DNA of 64,000 nucleotides from CBDUXT01 sp965371245 (GCA_965371245.1 CBDUXT010000007.1:1-64000), one strand, 5' to 3'. Shown: positions 37,303 to 46,821, numbered from the stretch's first letter. Numbers and translations: made by a program. The notes: generated from the sequence alone by a model not told the origin.

Positions 37303-38628
37303 ATGTCGCATGATGAATCGAAGAGCATCGGTTTCCCTCCCTTGATGGCCGCGGTCTTCGCCGGCGCCATGCTGCTACTCGTAGCTTACTCGCTCTTCTC
37401 CGCCCAGTGGGGCACCGTCTCGGTGGGCTTGGTCGATGTAGGGTCGGCCTCCGGATCAGCCACCGACTTCGTCCCGGCCCAACAAAACGTGCTTGAGAGC
37501 GTCGAAAACGAACGCCGCGCGTTGGCCAAGACGCGATTGCTGATGCTGTCGCAGGAATCCGAGGAGGTCAGCGCACTCGTGGCTGACCTCGAGATCGAGA
37601 TCAGGGCGTGGGAGGCCGAGATCCTTCCGCTCTTGGAGAATGACTCCGGAAAATCACTTGCCCTCAACCCGGACTACGTCGAAGTGTTTCGTCAAATCCA
37701 GTCGAGCACGAGTCGTTCGGATCGTGGGACGCCCGAACACCATCGTGCATTGCTGGCAAGCATCATGGAGCCGGTGGAGAAAGCGCTCGCGGACCCATCC
37801 TTCGCCTACTCGCCGAGTGAACAGCTCATCACCCAACTGGACAGCCTCAAGACTTCAATCCAGGAGGCGATCAAGTCCTACCGCGAACCACGGCAACAGA
37901 TCCAAAGCATAGTCTCGACCCACCTCCGGAATCCAGTAGCGGCCCCTGGTGAGCTGACGCTACGACAGACGCTTGAAGCGCTCGCAGAGTGCGAAGCGAT
38001 GGAGCAGGCGCAGGCCATTGCTGATGCCGTTGCGGCAGAACGAGCCAAGGCGCAGGAAGAATTCGCCGCCCTGGAAGCCGAGAAGGCTCGCAACGAGGCC
38101 GCCCGAGAGCTGGCGCGACAGCGTCAAGAAGAGCGGAACCGTCAAGCCGAAGCCGAGCGAAGCCTGGCTCGCCAGCGCGAAGACGAACAGCGTCGTGCGG
38201 CCGCCGCCAAGATCGCCGAGGTGCATCGACGCGCGGCCGATCCAGCGATTCAAGCCAAGTACAAGCCGTTTCTGGCGAAGGGAAGGTTTCGCTTCTTTCC
38301 GGGCGGACAGAGGGCCTACAAACCCAAGGGCTACCGATACCCTCGACCAGCGTCCTTCAAGCGCCTTCGAGAGTGTGGCATACTCCGAAACATCGTTGTC
38401 TTCTTGAAGACCGGCAAAGGCTCGATTGGTGGGCGTCAGACGAACTACGGCAATGTCATCTACTACGTGGACAGCGACGGTTTTGCCAGCCAAGGCTACG
38501 GCAATGACCGACCAACCTGGTCCGGATACCCCAATACAGAAGCCCAGTGGCGAGCGGCTACCGCTCGTTTCCGAGAGTTTCTCGAACTCGCTCCGTACTG
38601 GATCAAGAGCGGCGTACTACTTCCGTAG
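37303..38628 (+). CDS. Membrane-anchored coiled-coil protein
   Basis: The 441-residue product has one N-terminal membrane helix (PPLMAAVFAGAMLLLVAYSL). A long helical domain follows, with a coiled coil at about 240-310 (EEFAALEAEKARNEAARELA, RQREDEQRRAAAAKIAEVHR), and a folded C-terminus with Tyr and Gly (RFRFFPGGQRAYKPKGYRYP). ACGAAGGAG lies at the right distance from the ATG at 37303. It forms the end of the TraG-like operon and may be a structural partner. No family recognised. Confidence 0.6.
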   Translation: MSHDESKSIGFPPLMAAVFAGAMLLLVAYSLFSAQWGTVSVGLVDVGSASGSATDFVPAQQNVLESVENERRALAKTRLLMLSQESEEVSALVADLEIEIRAWEAEILPLLENDSGKSLALNPDYVEVFRQIQSSTSRSDRGTPEHHRALLASIMEPVEKALADPSFAYSPSEQLITQLDSLKTSIQEAIKSYREPRQQIQSIVSTHLRNPVAAPGELTLRQTLEALAECEAMEQAQAIADAVAAERAKAQEEFAALEAEKARNEAARELARQRQEERNRQAEAERSLARQREDEQRRAAAAKIAEVHRRAADPAIQAKYKPFLAKGRFRFFPGGQRAYKPKGYRYPRPASFKRLRECGILRNIVVFLKTGKGSIGGRQTNYGNVIYYVDSDGFASQGYGNDRPTWSGYPNTEAQWRAATARFREFLELAPYWIKSGVLLP

Positions 38629-38662
38629 TGATCGCTTGCATGCGGCCACCGAGTTGTGCTAG

Positions 38663-38707
38663 AAAAAAGGGCGAGGCCCCGAGTTGGCACAAACTCGGAG
38701 ACTCGCC
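38663..38707 (-). terminator. Rho-independent terminator
   Basis: On the minus strand GGCGAG/CTCGCC encloses CCGAGTT/AACTCGG, and a run of six T follows. It sits just below the small membrane peptide gene and ends that operon. Confidence 0.85.
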
Positions 38708-38739
38708 AAAACCTCTCGACAACAAACCTAAAACGGCAC

Positions 38740-38910
38740 CTAACTGGTGAAGTGGTCAATGCAAAGGAACACCCACAGGGCACACAATCCTAGTATCAGT
38801 AGGATGCGCTTCCAAAGTGGTGGGCCAAACGGATGCTCGCGTTGGACAGTAAACTGCCCCACATCCACTTCTCTCCAACGGTCGCCGCCTGGACGGAACA
38901 GGATCTTCAT
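38740..38910 (-). CDS. 56-residue membrane peptide
   Basis: The frame starts MKILFRPGGDRWREVDVGQF and has one membrane helix, RILLILGLCALWVFLCIDH. A strong GGAGGA lies 8 nt before the ATG. It is 45 nt behind the small conserved gene at 38956 on the same strand and is followed by a Rho-independent terminator. These features together support a real gene. Function unknown; it may regulate a membrane complex. Confidence 0.75.
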   Translation of the reverse strand: MKILFRPGGDRWREVDVGQFTVQREHPFGPPLWKRILLILGLCALWVFLCIDHFTS

Positions 38911-38955
38911 GCTAAATCCTCCAGGGTTTGCCTGGGCTTGCAGCCCAGGCGGGTT

Positions 38956-39258
38956 CTACTTCTTGGGTCTTGAAGCAGCGTATCGCGGATCAACCCCATT
39001 GGTTTTTGGGATGAGCAATCGAGCCGCATCCCGAACCCATGCGCCGGCACGAATCGCCGCACGGGCCACGTCCTCGAGGTCCTCGGGGTAGAAGGCAGCT
39101 CGATACCCCTTCGCCCCATCGCTGGACGTTTCCAAACGGCGCAGGCTGATCTTCAGTATCAGGCCACCCTTCGGGGCTCTGTTGGCCCAGACGGTCGCAT
39201 GAACCATGCCGAACGTAAATTCCTGCACCGGTATTCCGGTCTGTTTCTTGTCTTCCAT
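38956..39258 (-). CDS. Small conserved protein, paralogue 1 (possible PC4-like ssDNA-binding fold)
   Basis: The 100-residue product contains VQEFTFGMVHATVWANRAPK, then LILKISLRRL and YPEDLEDVARAAIRAGAWVR. The same pattern appears in the products at 41076 and 61229: a beta hairpin with V-x-A-x-(V/I)-W, a strand ending in an aromatic or basic residue, (P/D)-(E/D)-(D/E)-L, and a closing helix. The fold suggests a small beta-beta-alpha nucleic-acid binder such as PC4. This is inference. It shares an operon with the 56-residue membrane peptide. Confidence 0.65.
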   Translation of the reverse strand: MEDKKQTGIPVQEFTFGMVHATVWANRAPKGGLILKISLRRLETSSDGAKGYRAAFYPEDLEDVARAAIRAGAWVRDAARLLIPKTNGVDPRYAASRPKK

Positions 39259-39469
39259 GGCATCCTCATCGGATTCTTACCGCCAAAGTTCTTCAACGGT
39301 ATCTGTTACAATCTCCTCGTCCACCACCACTCCGGCGACAGCTCATGCATGCACAAGCAGCCGACGCAATGTCGTGTAACGAGTTGAGAATGTCGTGAAG
39401 AGCGCTCTGTCGAAAGGCAACGCCGATTGTATTGTCACGCCCGGGCGCTCGCAGGCGGATGGTCGTCGT

Positions 39470-39910
39470 TCATTCTAGTATCTCGCCCTGAACGACGAGG
39501 GCGGAACCACAAACCCAAAAGGGATTGTCTTCGTTAGCCGGAATCGCTTCTGAACTTGCCAAAGAGCACGCGGCCAAGGCCGCCACTCCATTATACCCTG
39601 CGGCCTCGCCCGCGAGGGCCTTCGGTGGCAAGAATCGCCCAGGCTGGACAGCGGCAGTCCGCCCGTCGGTCACGGTTGGTTCCCTTGGGGCTTCGTTGGT
39701 CTTGTTGAGTCGCGTGTGTCCTAGACATCTTTTTGCGCTTTTTCCCACGGTGGTCGAAGGTTGGTCGTGCGTTTGGGCCAGTTGCGCGACGACGACCACC
39801 TGGCCGTGGTCTGTGTGCGTTACCCGGCGCACTTGACAATTCTCGTGTTTTCTGTCGTTAATAGACGCTTCACGCAGTTCCTTGTCATCTCGCAAATCTG
39901 AGTAGTTCAT
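39470..39910 (-). CDS. Unassigned ORF in the DUF932 upstream region
   Basis: A 146-codon frame (QVRRVTHTDHGQVVVVAQLA, PKALAGEAAGYNGVAALAAC) fills the space between the two small operons. No known domain or strong ribosome binding site is seen, and the opposite strand also has an open frame. Real coding is uncertain. Nothing else was found in 39259-40010. Confidence 0.25.
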   Translation of the reverse strand: MNYSDLRDDKELREASINDRKHENCQVRRVTHTDHGQVVVVAQLAQTHDQPSTTVGKSAKRCLGHTRLNKTNEAPREPTVTDGRTAAVQPGRFLPPKALAGEAAGYNGVAALAACSLASSEAIPANEDNPFWVCGSALVVQGEILE

Positions 39911-40010
39911 CCAACCCCGAAACTCATCGACCGCTTGCCCGAGCCGCCGCCGAGTGTTCGGTGGTGCAAGTCACGGTTTTCACGCGGTTTTCAAGCTGAC
40001 AGGAGGAGCT

Positions 40011-41036
40011 ATGCGCACGCTCAACGATGCAAGCCAACAACTTTTCGAACGGTCTCCCGACGAGCGATTCGAATCACTTCGAACGCTCTGGGAGCACTGC
40101 CAACAGGAGAAAGCGGAATCACTTGACCGGTGGGTTCCGCCGGAACAGTTCCGAGCGGAGCCCGACGCCGGAGGGCTGAGACTCAGCGTCGGCGAGGATT
40201 CGCTACGTTTGAACGATTGGAGCTTCGGCCAGGTCTGCCGGCTTGCCGGCGTCACCAAAGATACCGTCAATCGCCTGTCGCCCGATACCGCGGCAAGTGT
40301 CATGGAAGAGACACTGCCTCGGAACGGGAAGCCGTTTCAGGTGCTTACGCGAGACCACCGCGTCCGCGCGGTCCATGGAGCGAGCTACACCCGGCTCTAC
40401 AACGCCGACCTGCTCACGATGCTCCGTGAGTTCGCGACGGATTTCGAGCCGGCGCCCGTCGGCGTCAACGGCGCGACCGGATTGTATTGCGGAGAGCAAG
40501 ATATGTTCTGCTTCCTGATCGATCCGTCGGGCTGGGCGGAGATTGCCGGTGAGGCCTTCGCTCCGGGTTTTTTCGTTTGGAACTCAGAGGTCGGACGCCG
40601 TTCGCTCGGTGTCAAGACGTTCTGGTTTCAGGCCGTCTGCCAGAATCACATCGTCTGGGACGCGGTCGAGGTCGTGGAGTTCAGCCGCAAACACACGGCC
40701 AAGGTCCACGACGGGCTTCGCGACATCCGCGACATCATCGCCCGCCTAGTCGAAAGCCGCGACCGCCGCCGCGACAGCTTTGTGCGCGTGGTGGAAAAAG
40801 CCGCCGCTCAGCGACTTGGTTCCGACGCCGACGAGGTTCTCGAAGTTCTCAAGGACCGCGGCATCCGGCGAACGCTCGCCAAGGAGGCCGTGCAACTCGC
40901 CGAAGCCAATGGCCGCGGATTCACGGTGTTTGCGATTGTGGACGCCCTCACACGCGTCGCCGGCCGAATGAAGTACGCCGGCGACCGCGTAGAGGCTGAT
41001 GAGAAGGCCGGGAAGCTGCTTGCGCTCGTAGCGTAA
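40011..41036 (+). CDS. DUF932 phage/plasmid-like protein
   Basis: The 341-residue product matches the DUF932 family found on phages, plasmids and ICEs (GLYCGEQDMFCFLIDPSGWA, FFVWNSEVGRRSLGVKTFWF, QNHIVWDAVEVVEFSRKHTA). Its biochemical role is not established in general; a replication or anti-restriction role has been suggested. The ATG at 40011 follows ACAGGAGGAGCT, a near-perfect ribosome binding site, so the upstream residues in the open frame are not translated. The small conserved protein gene at 41076 follows after 39 nt. A partial copy lies at 1288. Confidence 0.9.
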   Translation: MRTLNDASQQLFERSPDERFESLRTLWEHCQQEKAESLDRWVPPEQFRAEPDAGGLRLSVGEDSLRLNDWSFGQVCRLAGVTKDTVNRLSPDTAASVMEETLPRNGKPFQVLTRDHRVRAVHGASYTRLYNADLLTMLREFATDFEPAPVGVNGATGLYCGEQDMFCFLIDPSGWAEIAGEAFAPGFFVWNSEVGRRSLGVKTFWFQAVCQNHIVWDAVEVVEFSRKHTAKVHDGLRDIRDIIARLVESRDRRRDSFVRVVEKAAAQRLGSDADEVLEVLKDRGIRRTLAKEAVQLAEANGRGFTVFAIVDALTRVAGRMKYAGDRVEADEKAGKLLALVA

Positions 41037-41075
41037 GCGGCTCCCGGCCATGGTTAACAACAAGGAGAAAAGAGA

Positions 41076-41348
41076 ATGGCTAACAACAAACCTGTTCACG
41101 AAGTTCGGCTCGGCGTCGTCAAGGCCGCTGTTTGGGCAAACGACACCAAGGTCGGCGTCCGTTACGGCGTGACCTTCCAGCGCCTGTACAAGGACGGCGA
41201 CGAGTGGAAGACGACCGAGAGCTTCGGTCGTGACGACCTGCCGCTTGTCGCCAAGGTCGCCGACATGGTCCACACCTGGATCTACCAGGAAGGGCGAAAC
41301 GGCAACGGCGCCGAACGCACGGAGTCCGACTCCGGCGACGGATCGTAG
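41076..41348 (+). CDS. Small conserved protein, paralogue 2, partner of DUF932
   Basis: The 90-residue product reads MANNKPVHEVRLGVVKAAVW, YGVTFQRLYKDGDEWKTTES and DLPLVAKVADMVHTWIYQ. It is closely related to the products at 38956 and 61229. AACAAGGAGAAAAGAG precedes the ATG. Two predicted beta hairpins and one helix fit a single-stranded nucleic-acid binder. It is probably co-transcribed with DUF932. Confidence 0.75.
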   Translation: MANNKPVHEVRLGVVKAAVWANDTKVGVRYGVTFQRLYKDGDEWKTTESFGRDDLPLVAKVADMVHTWIYQEGRNGNGAERTESDSGDGS

Positions 41349-41364
41349 ATACGGACGGTTTTCC

Positions 41365-41393
41365 AGAGGCCCAAACCGCACCACCGGGCCTCT
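41365..41393 (+). terminator. Hairpin after the DUF932 operon
   Basis: AGAGGCCC pairs with GGGCCTCT across a 13-nt loop, 16 nt after the stop codon. No T run follows. The remaining stretch to 41758 shows no gene. Confidence 0.5.
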
Positions 41394-41758
41394 ACCGGAT
41401 TCTCGCCTCCGCAGGCGCCTTGAGTATTGCACTGTACGAGTTTCGAACGGAAAGACCGGGCGCTCCGGCCCCAGAGAGTTCCATCGCAGTGACAACCACC
41501 AAATCAGACGACCATGTAGGAAGGTGCCGAATCTCACCCCGCCGCGGCGTTGCCACGGAGCCCAGCCAGAGGCGAGAACCCGGAGCCGACGGCCGTAGAT
41601 GAGAGGCGCTAACAAACAACCGACTATTCGTGTTCCGTTGGTCTGACATATCAGCCGAGCGTTTCGACACTGGACGGCATTTGAATACAGGCAATACCGG
41701 AATCTCCTCATAAACTGCGACAGCCGCAACGACAGAGACAACCGGTTGTAGGATGTCC

Positions 41759-44700
41759 TCAAGGGTCAATCGTGATTGCTCGACATCCGTCGTTTCCAGC
41801 CGGGCACACATCAGTGCATCCATTGAAGACATCTACACCGGCCTTAAGGTATTGGGTGCCGATTAGTGCCCCACAGTTCATTCCGTACGTAACGGGGAAC
41901 CTCAAAGACTGACCTGGGGCAAGTGAATTCACATTAAACGTGAGTACGAACAAGGGGAATCCCGCGCAGGCACCGTAGTCACCGCAAGCCGAGTTAAGAC
42001 ATATTCCGGTTCTCCAACAGCGCGGCTCAGAAGATATGTTGCCCACGTTTGTCACCTGTACGGTCCAAGAAACTGAATTACATATCCTTCCGCGTGACGG
42101 AGCGTCGAGTATCTCGAACTCCAGATCCCAAATCGGGACGGCGATCGGCAGTTGGACGTTCAGGCAATCGTTGGAGGGCGTGGAATCCAAGAGAAGTGAG
42201 CATGCAGTGACAGTAAACTCGTTCAGCCCTCCGCAAGCACCGGACGAGAGCGGTGTCAGAAGACTTACGAAACCTGTTGCTTCTCCGAAGGCCGGGACTT
42301 GGACTGTCGTTTCACCGCAATTCCCTTGAATGCACACTCTCGCAGTGGCGGCCGTGCCGGTTGAACCTGAGTTACGGAGTGCCACGCCATAGTTGCGCGG
42401 CCCGATCCCCCCAATGACCCCGCCGGGCAGGATGATACTCGCGACGGATACCTCCGGCGGCAGGTCGAGAGGGCAGCCGGTGGAATCCACGGCAACGTCC
42501 GTGGTTCCGGGACACTGATCCATCTGATCGGGCACGCCGTCGCCATCCCCGTCGAGAACACACCCGACCTGATCAACTATCCCTCCGGTTGTTCCAGGAC
42601 AATCGTCGAGATCATCGTTGACGCCATCTTCGTCGCTGTCCCGTTGATTCGCAGCACAACCGCGGTCGTCAACGGCTAGCAAGGATTCTGTCGCAGGACA
42701 CTCGTCGAGGTCGTCGAAGACTCCGTCGCCGTCCTTGTCGATCCCACGCCCCGGCTCAAACCCCACGGCCACGGGAAGCAAGGCCACGCCCTGCGGAGAT
42801 TGCAGCCCGGTGATCGGTAAGTCCTCAACGTCGGTTCCATCGAGGTCGGCGCGATGGATTTTGTCCGTCAGCGAATCCGCCCAGTAAATCTTGCCACCCT
42901 CAGGATCGATCACAATTCCTTGTGGTGATAGGAGCCCCGAAATTGGCAGCTCCTCAACAGACGTACCATCCAGGTTCGCGCGTCGAATCGCGTCCGCGCC
43001 ATTGTCGGTCCAGTAGATCTTCTTGTTAAGTGGGTCCATGGCGATGCCCTGTGGGGAGATGAGGCCGCTGATCGGCAAGTCCTCCGCGTCGGTTCCATCG
43101 AGGTCGGCGCGCTGGATCTTGTCTGTCAGTGAGTCGATCCAGTAGATCTTGCCACCCGCGGGATCGACCACAATTCCTTGCGGTGACAGCAGCCCGGAAA
43201 TCGGCAGCTCCTCAGCAGATGTACCATCCAGGTTCGCGCGCCCAATTGTGTCCGTTCCACTGTCGGTCCAGTAGATCTTCTTGTTAAGTGAGTCCACGCC
43301 GATGCCCCGCGGGGAGATGAGCCCGCTGATCGGTAGGTCCTCAACGCCGCTTCCATCGAGGCCGGCGCGCTGGATTTTGTCCGTCAGCGAGTCGGTCCAG
43401 TAGATCTTGAAACCCACGGGATCGACCGCAATTCCTTGCGGTGATAGGAGTCCAGAAATCGGCAGCTCCTCAACAGATGTACCATCCAGGTTTGCGCGTC
43501 TAATTGTGTCCGTGCCAACGTCGGTCCAGATGATTGATGCCGCCGATGGTGGGGGCGGGGAACTCTCCGCATGGAGAAAACGGATGTTATCCACCCAAAC
43601 GGTACCCGCGCTAAGCCCCGGGTTGAGATCCTTTTCAACCACGAAGGCAATCTCGCCCAATGGATATTGGGAGGACACGGCCACCTCCATCGTATGCACG
43701 ATACCCGGCGGCAAAACCAGTGTATTGGTATCTCGCGTCTCGGCTAGGTTGGTCTTGAGTTCTTTTCTCAGTGTGACCGCGGATGACACTTCCACATCAC
43801 ATACTACGCGGTCGCAGGGTTTCACCATAGTAACTTCAGGCTCCAGAACAACCCAAGCGTCGTCTGGCGAGTTGTCCAATGTCCAGCGAAATTCCAGTCG
43901 GCGCTCTCCGTTAGTCGTGAGCACATCCGCCTCGTTACCTTCATTGGTGATCGGTGGCCGGATGGGCTCCTGAAAATCAAAGAGCGTATCGATGACCGGC
44001 GTCCGACACACGCGGATCGGCACCGCGATGTTCAGTTGGAATATGCATAGCGTTTCGCGCAGTGCGCGCGCCATGCTCACGGTGCAAGGTGAGTCTCCGA
44101 CCTTGTGAACGATGACGCCATCGACGGAGCATCCATTGCGTGCATTGGAAATGGTCACCTCTTCACCCTCGACCAATCCAAGATCTTCAAACAAGCTTTG
44201 AGCGATCCACACCTCCATCACTCCTGCAGGTTGCCCGGGTGCATTGCAGATCAGTGGTGCACGCGCAAATGTGCCCGCGGCCAGCTCGTCTCCATCCGGG
44301 CTGCCATCAGCGTCGCTGTCTGTACTCTTGGGATCCAGCCCGAACTGCACCTCGAACCCGTCCTCTACACCATCGCCGTCGGTGTCTTTGGATGCCGGAT
44401 CCGTTCGTGAGACGAGTTCTTCGAAGATATCCGAAAGCCCGTCCTCGTCGGTGTCGGGGCCGTCGGGCGTCGGGTCTTCGACCTGGCTCGGGTCCACGGG
44501 AAGGTCCGCGATGATCGGGGCCACCATACCATCCCGACTTCCGTAGAGATCCTGAATCATGCCTATGTCTACCTGCGACAGAACCGCGCGCGCCGCACCT
44601 CGCGACTCCCGATCGATCGACTCATGCATCACAGCGCCGATGTCGTCGGCATGGACGAGCCCTAGGCTATGTCCCAGCTCGTGAAGGACGAGCGCAAACT

Positions 44701-45274
44701 GGACATTTTCCTCCGCGGGATCCTGAAGCTGATCGAAGACCTGTACGATCTGCCTGACCGGTTCATCGCCGCTGGGTAGCTCGGCCCAACCCCAGAATTC
44801 CACGCTATCCTCGCGTAGTGGCTCGCAACAGGGAGGTGATGCGCAAGGCGCGCATAACTCGATCTCAATGTCGGCCGGCTCGTTCGCTCCTGCCTCCCTG
44901 ATCTCCAGGGGCACGAGCCTCGCATACGCCTCCGCCGCGTCCATATATAGCGCGCTGAGGGTATTGAGGTCGGCATCTTCTACCGGACCGGTTACCCTGT
45001 ATGCGAGTTCACTCTTCGACCACTTGTTTCGAGCCCGCCCCCCCAAGCCGGTTCCGTTTGACGACGTGCGGGGGCCCTTCGGAATCGAATCACTCCTGAT
45101 CGACCCGCCAGGGGAGACGAACGCGCCCGGAGGGATTTCAAAGCAGCTCAACGCCCAGGCCATGACGAAGTTAGCAAGGACCAGTCGTGGCCATGGCCAG
45201 CTACGCCAACGAATGCCTGCCGATCCACTTGCGATCCACACATCCGTACTTTGGGATTGTGTCGGTTCCGACAT
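41759..45274 (-). CDS. Giant secreted metzincin with six-bladed YWTD propeller and calcium repeats
   Basis: The 1171-residue product has a membrane-spanning or signal stretch near its start (LVLANFVMAWALSCFEI). At about residue 200 comes HELGHSLGLVH with a following VMHE, a matrixin-type zinc site. Asp-rich thrombospondin type 3 repeats follow (DTDEDGLSDIFEELVSRTDP), then a lectin-like region, then exactly six YWTD-type repeats (42761-43534), more type 3 repeats (DSDEDGVNDDLDDCPGTTGG) and a C-terminal CARDB-like domain. It is likely an extracellular or surface protease with a binding propeller. The start at 45274 follows AAAGGATAAAGAGA; a longer frame to 45313 exists. Confidence 0.8.
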   Translation of the reverse strand: MSEPTQSQSTDVWIASGSAGIRWRSWPWPRLVLANFVMAWALSCFEIPPGAFVSPGGSIRSDSIPKGPRTSSNGTGLGGRARNKWSKSELAYRVTGPVEDADLNTLSALYMDAAEAYARLVPLEIREAGANEPADIEIELCAPCASPPCCEPLREDSVEFWGWAELPSGDEPVRQIVQVFDQLQDPAEENVQFALVLHELGHSLGLVHADDIGAVMHESIDRESRGAARAVLSQVDIGMIQDLYGSRDGMVAPIIADLPVDPSQVEDPTPDGPDTDEDGLSDIFEELVSRTDPASKDTDGDGVEDGFEVQFGLDPKSTDSDADGSPDGDELAAGTFARAPLICNAPGQPAGVMEVWIAQSLFEDLGLVEGEEVTISNARNGCSVDGVIVHKVGDSPCTVSMARALRETLCIFQLNIAVPIRVCRTPVIDTLFDFQEPIRPPITNEGNEADVLTTNGERRLEFRWTLDNSPDDAWVVLEPEVTMVKPCDRVVCDVEVSSAVTLRKELKTNLAETRDTNTLVLPPGIVHTMEVAVSSQYPLGEIAFVVEKDLNPGLSAGTVWVDNIRFLHAESSPPPPSAASIIWTDVGTDTIRRANLDGTSVEELPISGLLSPQGIAVDPVGFKIYWTDSLTDKIQRAGLDGSGVEDLPISGLISPRGIGVDSLNKKIYWTDSGTDTIGRANLDGTSAEELPISGLLSPQGIVVDPAGGKIYWIDSLTDKIQRADLDGTDAEDLPISGLISPQGIAMDPLNKKIYWTDNGADAIRRANLDGTSVEELPISGLLSPQGIVIDPEGGKIYWADSLTDKIHRADLDGTDVEDLPITGLQSPQGVALLPVAVGFEPGRGIDKDGDGVFDDLDECPATESLLAVDDRGCAANQRDSDEDGVNDDLDDCPGTTGGIVDQVGCVLDGDGDGVPDQMDQCPGTTDVAVDSTGCPLDLPPEVSVASIILPGGVIGGIGPRNYGVALRNSGSTGTAATARVCIQGNCGETTVQVPAFGEATGFVSLLTPLSSGACGGLNEFTVTACSLLLDSTPSNDCLNVQLPIAVPIWDLEFEILDAPSRGRICNSVSWTVQVTNVGNISSEPRCWRTGICLNSACGDYGACAGFPLFVLTFNVNSLAPGQSLRFPVTYGMNCGALIGTQYLKAGVDVFNGCTDVCPAGNDGCRAITIDP
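42761..43534 (-). repeat. Six in-frame 129-bp YWTD repeats in alternating A-B order
   Basis: Units of 43 residues (IYWTDSLTDKIQRAGLDGSG.., PISGLLSPQGI) repeat six times. Odd units (GTDTI..RANLDGTS.EELP) resemble each other more than even units (SLTDKI.RADLDGTD.EDLP), so a two-unit block was duplicated twice. Six blades make one closed YWTD propeller. Confidence 0.9.
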
Positions 45275-45324
45275 TCTCTTTATCCTTTCCCGACAGGGCC
45301 GAATACGCCACAACGGGGCCAGCG

Positions 45325-46821
45325 TCAGTCGCTGATTCCCTGCTTCCTTCTGAACTCTCGCAACTCGCCTACCTTGTCGTGGTTCCCGAGGCGGTAGTAG
45401 ATGGCCTCCGCTGCCCTGACCGCGTCGTCACGGCATGGAGCGTCGTCCACAGTGGAACACCACTCGGCCTTCAACAGGAGCAGGCGGGCCTGCTCACCCC
45501 AAAGCCCTGCCGCGCGCGCCGCGTCTATCGCCATGGTGAGCTGAAGGGCAATATCAGGAACCGCATGTCCGAGGTTGGCCAATCGGATGAGAAGATCGTG
45601 ACATCGAATCTGATACAATGGGATCTGTGCGTCCGTCGTATCCTGAAGCGCCTTCCGGATGCGCGCCTCCAGAGCCGCTTTGTCGCCGTTATTTGCACCA
45701 GGAACCTCAAGCTCTGTTACCGCGATGTCTAATGCCGCCACTCTGCAAATGAAGCCACCAAGTTGAGATCCCAGATCGCACGAGTTGGCGTCGTACTCCG
45801 GCAGGAATCTGGTACGCAGCTCCACTAGTTCGGCGGCCGCGAGGTCGGGGCTACCCTCATTAAGATAGCGGGAGATTCTCCCTTGCCGGGCTTCCAGTTC
45901 GTGCCAGACATCTCCGTTGGCCTTGAACCATTGTAGTGCGCGTTCGCGATAATAGGAAGCCTGGGGATCATTTCCTAAAGCCCTGGCGAGCGTGGCGTCT
46001 CGGATGGCGCGACGCATTGGGTCGAGTTGTGCCACTTTGATGTCGCTTAGAACCTCCGCGGCCTGTCCGACGGCGCCTCGATGCATCAGGGCGACCGCCT
46101 GCAGAATCGAAACCCGCAACTGTCGGCTCGGATCACACTGTGACGCAACCATTAGCCGCACCGCGTTTTGCGCGTAGGCTTCGGTGTTGCCCATCTGTAT
46201 TTTGAGTCGCGTGTCATCGTAAAGGGTGTCGAAAAGCAGAGCAGAAGGCAAGACATCCTCGTTCTTAAGAACCGTACCGAACCATTCTTGAGCGAGCAGG
46301 TAGTTGCCGGTTACGAACCGTATCAGACCCTTCACGTATTGGCCGCGAATCGCGACAAGACCGCTGAACTGGTTCTTGTTGGCTTCTGCCTCCTGCCAAA
46401 GCCTCTCCGCATCCACGATGTTACCTTTGTACAACTCTGCCACCGTCGCGTATAACAAGACCTCGGCCTCACACTTGCATTCTTCTAACGCGGCAGGAGC
46501 GCCCGAATCGCCTGTTGGGCAGGTGGATCGCGCCTTTCGTACTTGCTCCGCCACTTCAAGCCAGTCGGCGCGTTCCGCTGCCAGTTCGATATCCGGTAGA
46601 TAGTCGCACGGGGTTGGCGTGCATCTTACGGCGAGAAACAGAAAGCCTCCGCTTGCCGCCAGCACTGCACAGACCAGCCAGACTAGCAAGCTCGCCAGCA
46701 TCCCGGAGCGCTCCTTCGCCCAGAACGGTCGCAACCGCGTTCGCAGACTGCCACAGAATTTGCGGACCCGTTTCGAGACCTTCCACTCTTTCCGACGTCG
46801 AGTTCCGAAGCGTCTCCTCAT
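45325..46821 (-). CDS. Membrane-anchored TPR-like helical repeat protein
   Basis: The 498-residue product has a basic N-terminus, one membrane helix (MLASLLVWLVCAVLAASGGF) and a long helical repeat region like TPR or SEL1 (ATVAELYKGNIVDAERLWQE, RDATLARALGNDPQASYYRE). It lies 50 nt upstream of the giant metalloprotease gene, on the same strand, so the two may be co-expressed and the TPR part may hold or export the protease. GGGGAGTGGGGAGCG precedes the ATG. No catalytic motif was found. Confidence 0.65.
   Translation of the reverse strand: MRRRFGTRRRKEWKVSKRVRKFCGSLRTRLRPFWAKERSGMLASLLVWLVCAVLAASGGFLFLAVRCTPTPCDYLPDIELAAERADWLEVAEQVRKARSTCPTGDSGAPAALEECKCEAEVLLYATVAELYKGNIVDAERLWQEAEANKNQFSGLVAIRGQYVKGLIRFVTGNYLLAQEWFGTVLKNEDVLPSALLFDTLYDDTRLKIQMGNTEAYAQNAVRLMVASQCDPSRQLRVSILQAVALMHRGAVGQAAEVLSDIKVAQLDPMRRAIRDATLARALGNDPQASYYRERALQWFKANGDVWHELEARQGRISRYLNEGSPDLAAAELVELRTRFLPEYDANSCDLGSQLGGFICRVAALDIAVTELEVPGANNGDKAALEARIRKALQDTTDAQIPLYQIRCHDLLIRLANLGHAVPDIALQLTMAIDAARAAGLWGEQARLLLLKAEWCSTVDDAPCRDDAVRAAEAIYYRLGNHDKVGELREFRRKQGISD

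Noticed and set aside
39525..39836. Plus-strand frame upstream of DUF932
   Set aside because: It has no start signal, and its composition looks like a shadow of the (also doubtful) minus frame.
42761..43534. Regular repeats that could suggest a CRISPR array
   Set aside because: The repeats are in frame, code for YWTD blades and have no unique spacers. No cas gene is present.
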